Of a stretch of DNA of 64,000 nt, positions 25,887 through 34,161 are shown one piece after another; the stretch's first letter is position 1; every line of letters starts with the position of its first letter. A model generated the notes under the pieces. The model was given only the letters and a program-made list of their open reading frames with translations. It was not told the DNA's origin and did not search any database. A program made the translations under genes and the position numbers. The DNA lies in NCBI GenBank assembly GCA_017577365.1, contig PKRJ01000009.1:1-64000 (forward strand). Direction: 5' to 3'. Source of the stretch: Gammaproteobacteria bacterium. GTDB lineage: Bacteria; Pseudomonadota; Gammaproteobacteria; Steroidobacterales; Rariloculaceae.

Positions 25887-26897
25887 CTACGCGACGACGT
25901 CGGAATAGTGGGCCCGCGCGACGTTCGGGTGCGATCGCAGGCGAATCTTCAAGTAGTTGTCGCCGAAGCGCGCGAACACGGGATCGCTCGGATCCGCGTT
26001 CTGACCGCCCGGCGCTTGCGCGGCGAGCGCGGGCGGCAGCGGCACGGGCTCGAAAACCGCGTCGAGCCGCGGATGGAAGAAGTACGCGATCGAAACTCGC
26101 GAGAGGCCGGGCGGCGGGCTCGTGACGCCGTGCGGCGTCGCGCGTAACAGGCCCGCCGTCGCTGCCTGCATCATCTCGCCCAGATTCATCACGTACGTGC
26201 CGGGGCGCGGCGTCGCGTCGATCAGCCGATCGCCTCGGCGCACCTTGAGCCCGCCGACGTCGTCCTGAAGCACGAACGACACGAGGCCCGAATCGTGATG
26301 CATCCCGACGCCCTGGTCGTCGGACGAGCCGTCGGCTCCAGGCGGATAATGGATGATTTTCAGATGCGGATCGCCGCGCGGCGCGAAGAAGCGGTCGAAA
26401 TAGTCGACCGGCTGATCGAGGCCTAGCGCGATCGCGCGCAGCACCGCGAATCCGACGCGATCCATCCGCTGCATCCACTCGAGCACGATCGGCCGCATCT
26501 CGGGCAATGCGTCCGGCCACTGATTCGGGCCGCGCAGTCTTCGCCAAGGCGGGTCCGACGGCGACCACCCCTCGGCCGGCTCCTCGGGGCCGAGATCGAG
26601 CTGCTCGCGACGGTCCGGCACACCCTTCGTCAGCTCGCCGCCGACCGGCGTGTAGCCGCGAAAATGCGGCGACGCCGCGATATCGAGCGCGCGCTTCTCA
26701 TCATCCGGCAGCGCGAAGAAGGCTCGCGCGATGCGCAGCATCGCGCGGTCGAGCTCGACCGGCACACCGTGCCCGGCGACATAGCAGAAGCCCGGATCGC
26801 GGCATGCGGCGTGAAGCTTCGCGACGATGGTTCGGCCTTGCGGGCCGAACGGGTCGGCCAGAAAGTCGCCGAGATCGATGACCGGCAGCGTCTCCAT
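25887..26897 (-). CDS. 2-oxoglutarate/Fe(II) oxygenase, isopenicillin N synthase family
   Basis: 336 aa. N-terminal DIOX_N region (LPVIDLGDFLADP, CRDPGFCYVAGHGVPVEL, FRGYTPVGGE), then the Fe(II)/2OG jelly roll: LKIIHYPPG, GVGMHHDSGLVSFVLQDDVG with the HxD ligand pair, LLRATPHGVTSPP with the distal His, and SRVSIAYFFHP with the Arg-x-Ser that binds 2-oxoglutarate. All catalytic residues appear intact. Bacterial members oxidise varied small molecules; the substrate is unknown. It lies 57 bp upstream of a TonB receptor gene on the same strand, so the two could be cotranscribed. Confidence 0.9.
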   Translation of the reverse strand: METLPVIDLGDFLADPFGPQGRTIVAKLHAACRDPGFCYVAGHGVPVELDRAMLRIARAFFALPDDEKRALDIAASPHFRGYTPVGGELTKGVPDRREQLDLGPEEPAEGWSPSDPPWRRLRGPNQWPDALPEMRPIVLEWMQRMDRVGFAVLRAIALGLDQPVDYFDRFFAPRGDPHLKIIHYPPGADGSSDDQGVGMHHDSGLVSFVLQDDVGGLKVRRGDRLIDATPRPGTYVMNLGEMMQAATAGLLRATPHGVTSPPPGLSRVSIAYFFHPRLDAVFEPVPLPPALAAQAPGGQNADPSDPVFARFGDNYLKIRLRSHPNVARAHYSDVVA

Positions 26898-26954
26898 GGG
26901 CGCGCCAGTGTACGTCGGGCGCCCGCGAAACGGGAGACGCCGCCGCGCGAGCCG

Positions 26955-29405
26955 CTACTCGAAGTCGATGCGCACGGTCGCGAACCACTCGCGCGGCCGG
27001 TTGTACGTGCCGTTGACGAGGCCCGCGGCCGGCTGGTTCTGACCGGTCACGACGTGGCGCTCGTCCCCGAGATTGCGCCCGCCGAAGATGACCTGCCAGT
27101 TGCTCGCCGACCGGTACGATATCGCGGCGTTGAAGAAATCCGTTTCGGGTTGCATCAGCTCGGGCGTGTTGCCGAGATCGTTCGCGATCTCGTCGTCGTG
27201 CACCCAGTCCGCGTGGAAGCCCCAGCGCGCGCCGCCGCCGACCGGCAGCTCGTAGTCGAAGCCGATGTTCCAGCTCCTCTCGGGGACGTTGACGAACTTC
27301 GAGTCGAGCGGAAGCGGCGAGCCGTCCGGCCGGATCACGCCTTCCTGAATGCGGTCGTACTCGGCGTCGAGCCAGCCGAAGCCGGCGCGCAGCGTCAAGC
27401 GATCCGTCGGCAGCCAGAAGGCTTCCGCCTCGAACCCGGTGATGGTGCCGTCGCCGCCGTTCGAGAAGACCGGCGACGCGCCGATCTGCTGCGTCACCTG
27501 GATATCCTCGTAGTCGGTCGTGAAGGCGGCGAGGTTGAGCTGCAAGGTCCGATCGACCAGCTGCGTCTTCAAGCCGATTTCCCAGGCCTCGGCCGTCTCG
27601 GCGTCGAACTCGAGCCCGAGCGGGTTGTCGGGCGTCGGCTGAGTCGTCAAATGCGGTGCCGACAGACGCGTCGTCCAGCCGCCGGACTTGAAGCCCTCCG
27701 AGTACGACACATAGGCCATGACGTCGTCGGTGAAGTGATACTCGAAGCCGAAGCGGCCGGAGAAGTCGTCGAAGTCGCGCCGGTTGACGCCGAGCGGATA
27801 GTAGCGCGTGAGATCGTTCTGGTCGGGGAAGATCTCGGGCGGCGCGCCGCTCTTCGGCGCGATCAGGTTGAGGTCGCGCTGCCGGCCTTCGAACTCCTTG
27901 CGCTCGTCCGTATAGCGGCCGCCGATCGTGAGATCCAGCCGGTCGGTCAGCCCGATCGTGACCTGCGCGAACAGCGCCCACGCGTCGTTATCGAAGTAGT
28001 TCTCGCCGTAGATCTGCAGGAGGCCGCCCGGGAATGTCACGAAATCCGTGAGATCGCCGTCCTCGTGGAAGAAATACGCCCCGACGGTCCAGTCGAAGCG
28101 GCCTTCGTCCGAGACGTTCGAGAGCTGAAGCTCGTGTGAGTACTGTCTCTGGAACGTGTCGAACGAGGGCTCGAGCATCGGCAGCGGCGATCCGTCGAAA
28201 TCGAATCCGAACAGCGACTCGAGCTCCCGCGAGCTGCCGATGTAGCGCAACAGCATGCCGTTCCGCAGGTTGTACGACAGGTTGACCGAGAAGCCCTCGA
28301 CCTCGAGCTTGTTGAAGTTGTTGCCGTTGGCGTAGGAGACGTCGACGTCGTCCGTGATGAACGCATCGGTGTACGGCATTCGCGGCACCGAGTTGTCGAG
28401 CCCCGGCTGGATGATGAACGGCGCGCCGACGGTCGGGAACGCTGGATCCGTGCCGCGCGGGGCGGCGCACGGCGGGATCACGCCCGGCGGCAGGGTGATG
28501 CAGGTGTTGTAGAGCGTCGTCAACGAGGCCGGGCTGTCGGCGTCGAAGCGCAGCACGGTATTCGGCGTGCCTTCCTCGTCCGCGCGCGTGTAGTCGAGCG
28601 CGAACGTCACCTCGAGCTGGTCGCTCACGACCCACAGCAGCTTGCCGCGGAAGTTGTCCTGGTTCTCGCCGCCCGCGCGATCCGCGGATTGATAAGCGGC
28701 CTGCAGGAATTGCTCCGTGGCGTCGGAGACGAACTGCTCGTAGCCCGGGAAGCGAATGCGGCGTTGATAGCCTTGACGGTTCTTCGCCGAGAACGCGACC
28801 GAGCTGAAGAGCTTGCCCTCGACGATCGGAAAATCCGCGGCCGCCCGCACGTCGAGACGATCGAACTCGCCGAGCGTCATCTCGGCCCGCGCGCGAAACT
28901 CGTCTCCCGGCCGGCGCGTGATCACGTGAATCGCGCCGCCGATCGTGTTGCGGCCGAACAGCGTGCCCTGCGGACCCTTCAGCACCTCGATCCGCTCGAC
29001 GTCGAGCATGTCGACGTTCGCGCCGATGCTGCGGGCGAGATAGACGTCGTCGACGTAGACGCCGACGCCGGGCTCGAGGTTGAACGCGAAATCACTCTGT
29101 CCGATGCCGCGGATATAGGCCGCGAGCACCGAGTTCGAGCCGCTGAACGGCACGGTCGGGTCGATATAGATATTCGGAGAGAAATCGGAAACTTCCGCGA
29201 GCTGCGTGATCGACCGCTGCTCCAGGATATCGCCGGTGACGACGGTCATCGCGATCGGCACGTCCTGCACGTTCTCGGCCCGGCGTTGCGCGGTGACGAT
29301 GACCTCTTCGAGTCGTTGCTGGGCCTCTGCCATCGGGCTCGCGGCGACGAGCAGGGCCGATAGGAGCGCGTAGCGGTGCGCCCTCGGGTCTCGTTCGTTC
29401 GGCAT
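26955..29405 (-). CDS. TonB-dependent outer-membrane receptor (816 aa)
   Basis: ATG 29405 follows a GGGGGGATAGAG stretch. A signal peptide ends near SPMAEAQ; then come LEEVIVTAQRRAENVQDVPI (the TonB box and plug start common in sphingomonad-type receptors), VLAAYIRGIGQSDF, YVDDVYLARSIGANVDMLDV and IEVLKGPQGTLFGRNTIGG, and the barrel. It belongs to the catabolite/siderophore-like FecA-type branch that is often abundant in bacteria feeding on complex organics. It ends VRIDFE rather than in a terminal aromatic residue, but the penultimate Phe fits the rule loosely. A 2OG oxygenase gene lies just downstream on the same strand. Confidence 0.9.
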   Translation of the reverse strand: MPNERDPRAHRYALLSALLVAASPMAEAQQRLEEVIVTAQRRAENVQDVPIAMTVVTGDILEQRSITQLAEVSDFSPNIYIDPTVPFSGSNSVLAAYIRGIGQSDFAFNLEPGVGVYVDDVYLARSIGANVDMLDVERIEVLKGPQGTLFGRNTIGGAIHVITRRPGDEFRARAEMTLGEFDRLDVRAAADFPIVEGKLFSSVAFSAKNRQGYQRRIRFPGYEQFVSDATEQFLQAAYQSADRAGGENQDNFRGKLLWVVSDQLEVTFALDYTRADEEGTPNTVLRFDADSPASLTTLYNTCITLPPGVIPPCAAPRGTDPAFPTVGAPFIIQPGLDNSVPRMPYTDAFITDDVDVSYANGNNFNKLEVEGFSVNLSYNLRNGMLLRYIGSSRELESLFGFDFDGSPLPMLEPSFDTFQRQYSHELQLSNVSDEGRFDWTVGAYFFHEDGDLTDFVTFPGGLLQIYGENYFDNDAWALFAQVTIGLTDRLDLTIGGRYTDERKEFEGRQRDLNLIAPKSGAPPEIFPDQNDLTRYYPLGVNRRDFDDFSGRFGFEYHFTDDVMAYVSYSEGFKSGGWTTRLSAPHLTTQPTPDNPLGLEFDAETAEAWEIGLKTQLVDRTLQLNLAAFTTDYEDIQVTQQIGASPVFSNGGDGTITGFEAEAFWLPTDRLTLRAGFGWLDAEYDRIQEGVIRPDGSPLPLDSKFVNVPERSWNIGFDYELPVGGGARWGFHADWVHDDEIANDLGNTPELMQPETDFFNAAISYRSASNWQVIFGGRNLGDERHVVTGQNQPAAGLVNGTYNRPREWFATVRIDFE

Positions 29406-29603
29406 CTCTATCCCCCCGCTTGACTCCGCGAATGTTAGCCAAAGGAGAAAGATCATCCTAGTGAGAATGTCGTGCGGATATCGGGAAGAGTGCGGGGGTG
29501 ATTCTTCCTATTTCCTTTTCGGAAAAGGGGCGGGAAGCGTCGATTCGGGGAGGCGCCGCGCGGCGACGGCGCTCGTCGCCGCGCGGCGTTGCATTCCGGG
29601 ATG

Positions 29604-30254
29604 TCAGGCAGCGGCCGTGCCGTCCGCGGGAGCGCGACGCCCGTCGAGGCCCACGAGCTTCATCGACATCAATACGTACCAAACCATGAAGATCGTGTTG
29701 CCGATTCGTTGCGCCAACCCGGCGTCGAGCAATCCTCTGAGGGTTAGCGATGCCACGATCGTCAAGCCCGCGAGCACGATATTCGCGAGGTAAAGACCCC
29801 GCCACGTGGCGTCCCGTCTCATCGGACCGACCAGCGCCAGCACGCCGAGCAGCCACGCGACGCCCGTCGCCAGGCCGCTGAGGAAGTGCGCGCGCGTGGA
29901 CGGCGAACCGATGTCCACGACACCGTTGACCATTTCCGCCGGGAACACGCCTTGCGCCGCGATCCCGAGGCCGGCGATCACGAGCAATACCCGCGCTATC
30001 TTCGCGGCGATTGACGGTTCGCGGCCTATCGAGCCGGCGATCGTGCCTCCGACGATCGCCGCGAGCACGCCGGTCACGCCGAATCCGAGCACGTTCCACC
30101 AGACGGCGTTCGGAGTGCCCATGACTCCGAGCTCGCTGATCTCGTTGACCACGTGAGAGTAGCCGGGCCTCAGCGCACCGAAAATCACGGTCGCGAGCCA
30201 GAACCAGGCCAATGCGACTATTCCCAAGTAACCGGCGTGTCTCGGTCGGATCAT
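29604..30254 (-). CDS. DUF998 integral membrane protein
   Basis: 216 aa with about six hydrophobic spans. Conserved DUF998 features include RPGYSHVVNEISELGVMGTP after the first span, GLGIAAQGVFPAEM, and HFLSGLATGVAWLLGVLALV. The function of the family is unknown. ATG 30254 begins at a basic N terminus (MIRPRHAGYLG). It stands between a TonB receptor and a secreted protein gene on the same strand, with 94 to 200 bp gaps. The gap after it (29406-29603) holds a small CCTTTT/AAAAGG hairpin at 29514-29528 and nothing else I can identify. Confidence 0.83.
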   Translation of the reverse strand: MIRPRHAGYLGIVALAWFWLATVIFGALRPGYSHVVNEISELGVMGTPNAVWWNVLGFGVTGVLAAIVGGTIAGSIGREPSIAAKIARVLLVIAGLGIAAQGVFPAEMVNGVVDIGSPSTRAHFLSGLATGVAWLLGVLALVGPMRRDATWRGLYLANIVLAGLTIVASLTLRGLLDAGLAQRIGNTIFMVWYVLMSMKLVGLDGRRAPADGTAAA

Positions 30255-30348
30255 GGGGGCTCCAGCGAATCGCGGCCGTCGAGGCCGAATCCGATCATGT
30301 CAACGCTTCGAGCTCGCGCTCGCTGCGATCGGCCGACACCGATCCTCG

Positions 30349-31431
30349 TTATGGCGACACGCGCGGGAAGACCCAAGCCCCCGAGACGTGGACCTCGGAG
30401 ACGCTTACGACTTCGCCTTTCTCGTCGACGTTGAATACCCATCCCAACCCGAAGCTGCTGTCGAAAGCGTTCTCCGACTGCGGAATGAGACGGGACGTGT
30501 CGTAGTCGACGTTGCCCCCTGTATCCGAATAGCGCGGGCTGCGGGTGACGTAGAGCTCGCCGTTCTCGAGAGTCACCGTGGCGGTGATCGTGTTGCCGAG
30601 CCAGGTGCCGCGGTATACCCCGACGTAACGCTTCAGGATTTCCTCGGGGACCTTGACGACCTTCTTTTCGGATTGCTCGAGATTCCCGCTGTAGTGCTTG
30701 CGACCGGTCTCGGATTCGTTACAGATGATCTCGTGGAGGGCGCCGTCCGGCCGCAGCACGAGATCGACGGTGGCGTGCACCGGCTCGGTGAACGTGCCGG
30801 GATCCTCGTACGTGATCTCGAGCGTCATGTGGCCGTAGTCATGCCGCGTATAGCGCTCGGTGATGCGCAGCTGCTCGGTATGCGGCAGCCCTTCGCGAGT
30901 GAGCCAGCTTCGGTCGTTGTAGCCGTTGCTTTCGACGACGAGCGTATCGCCTTCCCAGCGCCCGGCGGAGTATCCGAGCCACGTCGGCACGAGCGGCTCG
31001 GGCTCGAGCTCGCGGCCGTCCATGTGGATCTGGCGATACGTCATGTCCGAGTGGAGGACGACGATGATCTCGGGGTGCTGCACGATGCGCCGCATCCCGC
31101 CGACGGATGCGCCGGCCGGCAAGTTGCTCGGTCCGCTCGGCAAGCAATGAAAGCGCGGGTCGTTCGTGTAGAACTGCCGTTCCGCTTCGGCCATCGCGTC
31201 GAGGGCCCAGCCGCGAATCTTCGATTTATCGAAAAGACTCCCTCGCGCGTCCACGGGAACCCATATCCCCGAGAGATCGATGCGGCCGTCCGACGTCCTC
31301 GGTGCCGACGCGGTCAAGTCGGGGCGGCCGTCCTCGGTGCGCGGCACGAGAGGGGAGCGCCAATCGAACCACTGCGCATGCGATGGCATGCTGCAAAGAA
31401 TCAGAAGCGCCGATACCGAGAGCCGATGCAT
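30349..31431 (-). CDS. Secreted 'GRWEGDT' domain protein without DUF6152
   Basis: 360 aa with a signal peptide ending at SHAQ (residue 20). The mature part contains GRIDLSGIWVPVD, RFHCLPSGPSNLP, YSAGRWEGDTLVVESNGYND, LPHTEQLRITERYTRHD and MTLEITYEDPGTF. These match in order the second domain of the fusion proteins at 11726-12952 and 58045-59079. An extra C-terminal segment of about 100 aa (from KRYVGVYRGTWLGN) follows. Function unknown; predicted periplasmic. It is divergent from a stand-alone DUF6152 gene, so the two domains that are fused elsewhere are here split into a divergent pair. Confidence 0.75.
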   Translation of the reverse strand: MHRLSVSALLILCSMPSHAQWFDWRSPLVPRTEDGRPDLTASAPRTSDGRIDLSGIWVPVDARGSLFDKSKIRGWALDAMAEAERQFYTNDPRFHCLPSGPSNLPAGASVGGMRRIVQHPEIIVVLHSDMTYRQIHMDGRELEPEPLVPTWLGYSAGRWEGDTLVVESNGYNDRSWLTREGLPHTEQLRITERYTRHDYGHMTLEITYEDPGTFTEPVHATVDLVLRPDGALHEIICNESETGRKHYSGNLEQSEKKVVKVPEEILKRYVGVYRGTWLGNTITATVTLENGELYVTRSPRYSDTGGNVDYDTSRLIPQSENAFDSSFGLGWVFNVDEKGEVVSVSEVHVSGAWVFPRVSP

Positions 31432-31537
31432 CTGTCTCTCACTCGGGTCTTGTGGTTATCTCCCCACCATATCCGCCGAGTATACTATTGCCGTTTTCGA
31501 GAGGACAAAGAACCAGACGATGCGTGGTGGGGGAGTC
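31432..31537. promoter_or_regulatory. Short divergent promoter region with AGTATACT palindrome
   Basis: 106 bp between the two divergent secreted-protein genes. TATACT at 31481-31486 is a good -10 element for the plus-strand gene. Because AGTATACT (31479-31486) is palindromic, it could serve either strand. No clear -35 is seen at the right distance. Confidence 0.4.
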
Positions 31538-31945
31538 ATGAGGCTGGTTTCGAAGAGAAGGGCGACGACGGTCCTTGCCGCCTTCTCGTTCGTCTTCGCT
31601 TGGACCGGCGCCGATGCGCATCATTCGTTCTCGGCGGAGTTCGATATCGGCCAGCCGATCGAGATCACCGGCACCGTCACCGCGATCGAATGGACCAACC
31701 CGCACGCCTGGGTGCACATGGAAGTCGTCGATGCCGACGGTAACGCGACCCAATGGGCAGTCGAGCTGCTCGGCGTGACCGCGCTCGCGCGGAGCGGTCT
31801 CACGCGGCAGGTGCTGAAACCGGGCGACAAGATCACGGTCAACGGCTACCGCGCGCGGAACGGCACGCCGACCGCGAACGCGTCGACGATGAAGCGGGCC
31901 GATACCGGCGAGCATCTGTGGACGAGCTCCGTCGAGCCGAACTGA
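31538..31945 (+). CDS. Stand-alone DUF6152 secreted protein
   Basis: 135 aa from ATG 31538, which has GGGGGAG just upstream; ATG 31520 is an alternative. A signal peptide ends at GADA; the mature protein begins HHSFSAEFDIGQPIEITGTV, followed by TNPHAWVHMEV and the closing segment of the DUF6152 domain (KPGDKITVNGYRARNGTP). It is a small all-beta exported protein of unknown function. The N-terminal His pair is the same as in the fusion proteins elsewhere in the window. It pairs with the divergent 'GRWEGDT' gene. Confidence 0.82.
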   Translation: MRLVSKRRATTVLAAFSFVFAWTGADAHHSFSAEFDIGQPIEITGTVTAIEWTNPHAWVHMEVVDADGNATQWAVELLGVTALARSGLTRQVLKPGDKITVNGYRARNGTPTANASTMKRADTGEHLWTSSVEPN

Positions 31946-31996
31946 GACCCGTCCCCCTCGGCGGCTCGCTCCCACTCGCCGGACCGCGGCATTTTG

Positions 31997-32023
31997 CCGC
32001 CTACTGATATTCCGGTAGGGCGG
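31997..32023. terminator. Possible bidirectional terminator between convergent genes
   Basis: CCGCCTAC (31997-32004) can pair with GTA-G-GGCGG (32015-32023, one bulge). A second small stem, GCGGCA-TTT-TGCCGC, lies at 31986-32000. The two are mutually overlapping alternatives. The location, between the DUF6152 and metallo-beta-lactamase stops, fits a shared terminator. Confidence 0.35.
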
Positions 32024-32027
32024 GCCT

Positions 32028-33512
32028 TTAGTTGGAAGCCCGCTCTTTGCGCAACCTCATCGCGGCTTCGACGTCCGCGCGCGTCTGCGGCTCCGCCGAA
32101 GCGTGCACGTTGATGTAGCGCTCGTAGTCGAGACCCAGACGCTCGATCGTCGCTACCAGCGCCTGCACGTGATCGTTCGCGGGCTCGCCCGGAATGACGG
32201 AGAAATCGCCCTGGAAGAGCACCTTTTCCTTCGGGAAGTAGGCGATCAGCAAGGCGTCGGAGTGGGGCGCGGGATAGACGTGATAGAGCTCCACGGTCCG
32301 TTTGCCGTCCGAGTACACGCGCATGTCCGAGACCGTCTCTATGCGCGGCACGCGCGGGTTGCGCGCGAGCGCGTCGTCGAGCAGCGTGCGCGGCGTGCCG
32401 AACGCGCGCTCGAAAAATTCCCGAGCATTCTCGTGCGCGATGATCGTGGCGCCTTCGGCCACGAGCACCGGCAATCCGCCGGTGTGATCGGAGTGCGGGT
32501 GCGTGACCATCACGTACCGGATGGGCTTGCCCGGGAACTGCCGCTTGATCTCGTCGACGTAAGCCTGAGCGCGTGCCTGGTTCTGACCCGCCTCGAGCAT
32601 CATGATGTGATCCTCGAACTCGACCACGAGCGAGTCGTAGCTGAAGCCGGCCGTCGTGTAACGGAACAGCCCGTCGCCGAGCTGTTCCTTGATGATCTCG
32701 AAGCTTTGCGAGGCGCCGCCGAAGCCGCCCGGCGCGGCCGGCCGCTCCGGCGCAGGCGCGATCGAAGCGATGTTCGCGGGATTCGCTTGGGCGTCTTTGA
32801 CGTGGACCTCGAAATACGGCCACCCGCCTCGCGTCTGTACGATTCGCGTCGGCGCAATTGTGCCGTTGAAGTCCATCCAATCGAGATACTCGGCGACGAT
32901 ATGCATGTCGCCCATGATGTTCTCGCCGAGCCACGTCTCGACGCGCTCGATCAGGTTCTGCTCGTTGACGTAGCCGTCGATTCGGTACGAGGCGCCGGAG
33001 GGCGCTTTGACTTCCGGGCTCCAGCTCAGGACCGTGTAAGGTTTGCCGTCGATGACGGCGCGCGTCGCCGTGGCGTTGCGCCGCGCGGCGCCTTCGAGGA
33101 AGCCCCATGGCGTGATGTAGAGCTCGAGAGAGGCGCCCCAAGGTTGCGATAGATCGGCCTGCTCGGGCGTGACCTGCTGGAAGAACTTCCCGGCGACCAG
33201 CTCCGTCGAGGGTCCGCCGGCGATGTTGAGCGTGTCGCCCGCGTGGCGCGAGGTCGGCGCGTCGAGATCGATCACGCGCACGTAGTTGTGGATCGGCCGC
33301 ATCGGATCGTGCGTGCCGTAGCAGATCATCTGCGCCGCGTTCGCCCCGCACTGCTGGAACGCGACGTCACGGGCGGAGCCGCGATAGACGATCGAGCGGA
33401 CGTTACCCAGTGCGTTTCGCGCGTTCGCGATGACCGTAGCGGCATCCTGTGCGACCGCCGTCCCGCATAGGGACGACAGGCAGAGCGCCGCGAGCGCGAT
33501 CTTCTTCAGCAT
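32028..33512 (-). CDS. Exported metallo-beta-lactamase-fold hydrolase
   Basis: 494 aa with a signal peptide (cleavage about TAVAQ). The first half (~25-270) is an unannotated beta-rich region; the second half is the MBL fold: VMVTHPHSDHTGGLPVLVAE (HxHxDH metal site), YHVYPAPHSDALLIAYFP, VLFQGDFSVIPG and YINVHASAEP. Metal ligands appear complete. The architecture resembles secreted MBL proteins of unknown substrate rather than true beta-lactamases. It is followed on the same strand by nothing closer than the convergent DUF6152 gene, and preceded by a small hypothetical gene 42 bp upstream. Confidence 0.87.
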   Translation of the reverse strand: MLKKIALAALCLSSLCGTAVAQDAATVIANARNALGNVRSIVYRGSARDVAFQQCGANAAQMICYGTHDPMRPIHNYVRVIDLDAPTSRHAGDTLNIAGGPSTELVAGKFFQQVTPEQADLSQPWGASLELYITPWGFLEGAARRNATATRAVIDGKPYTVLSWSPEVKAPSGASYRIDGYVNEQNLIERVETWLGENIMGDMHIVAEYLDWMDFNGTIAPTRIVQTRGGWPYFEVHVKDAQANPANIASIAPAPERPAAPGGFGGASQSFEIIKEQLGDGLFRYTTAGFSYDSLVVEFEDHIMMLEAGQNQARAQAYVDEIKRQFPGKPIRYVMVTHPHSDHTGGLPVLVAEGATIIAHENAREFFERAFGTPRTLLDDALARNPRVPRIETVSDMRVYSDGKRTVELYHVYPAPHSDALLIAYFPKEKVLFQGDFSVIPGEPANDHVQALVATIERLGLDYERYINVHASAEPQTRADVEAAMRLRKERASN

Positions 33513-33554
33513 TCGTTATCCCCCTCTTCGATCTTCGGCAGTTGCTCGATCGTT

Positions 33555-33815
33555 TCAGTGAAGCAGCGCGGGAGTCACGCGCACGAAGTAGGAGTCGGTG
33601 ATCTCCCCGCCGGGACGAATCGAACGTCGAATCGAATCCAGCCCGTCGTACTTGTCCAGACCGCCGCCGCAGTTGAAGCCTTCGCCGTAGATCTCGAGAG
33701 ACGTGCCGTCCGAGAAGATCAAGAACAACTGCTGACGCGGATCTCCGGAGCGATGTCGAGCCGCGACGACCCCCACTATTTGCTTGCCGACGATGTCCTT
33801 GATCCCCGTTTTCAT
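33555..33815 (-). CDS. Small hypothetical protein (86 aa)
   Basis: Soluble, no signal. The middle reads QQLFLIFSDGTSLEIYGEGF, with a CGGGLDKYDGL segment after it, a beta-hairpin-like pattern. I do not recognise the family. The start ATG 33815 (MKTGIKDIVGKQIVGVV) and balanced codon use support a real gene. It lies 42 bp upstream of the metallo-beta-lactamase gene on the same strand and may be its operon partner. Confidence 0.6.
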   Translation of the reverse strand: MKTGIKDIVGKQIVGVVAARHRSGDPRQQLFLIFSDGTSLEIYGEGFNCGGGLDKYDGLDSIRRSIRPGGEITDSYFVRVTPALLH

Positions 33816-34161
33816 GACTCGAAGTCTCGGCGGTTCTTCTTGTTGTCGAGTTCTCGCGCGCGAGCCGAACTCGCCGAGCGATATCGTAACAGAACCGCTC
33901 GCGCCCGGCCTCCTCGAGTATAGCCGTCCGCTTCCTGCCCGACGGCTCCTCCGCGGAACTAATTCGTGAACGGAATCGCCGCGGACGTGGAATCTCCCTT
34001 CCGTGAGCGGCGAACGGCGGGGCGGCAGCGCGCGAATCGGCGTCGCACCGGCTTTCTCCGCTACGCTCGCCGCGGCCGGCTCGAGCGGCGGGCAGGTCCT
34101 AGCTCGTCGGCCAGCGGCTCCATTCCGGCGACACGACGGATACCCAGGCCACCAGGATTGA
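33816..34161. other. Non-coding stretch, nothing recognised
   Basis: 346 bp between the TonB receptor stop and the small hypothetical gene's start. It should hold the promoter for the hypothetical/MBL pair. I see no gene, RNA or strong hairpin with a T run. Confidence 0.5.
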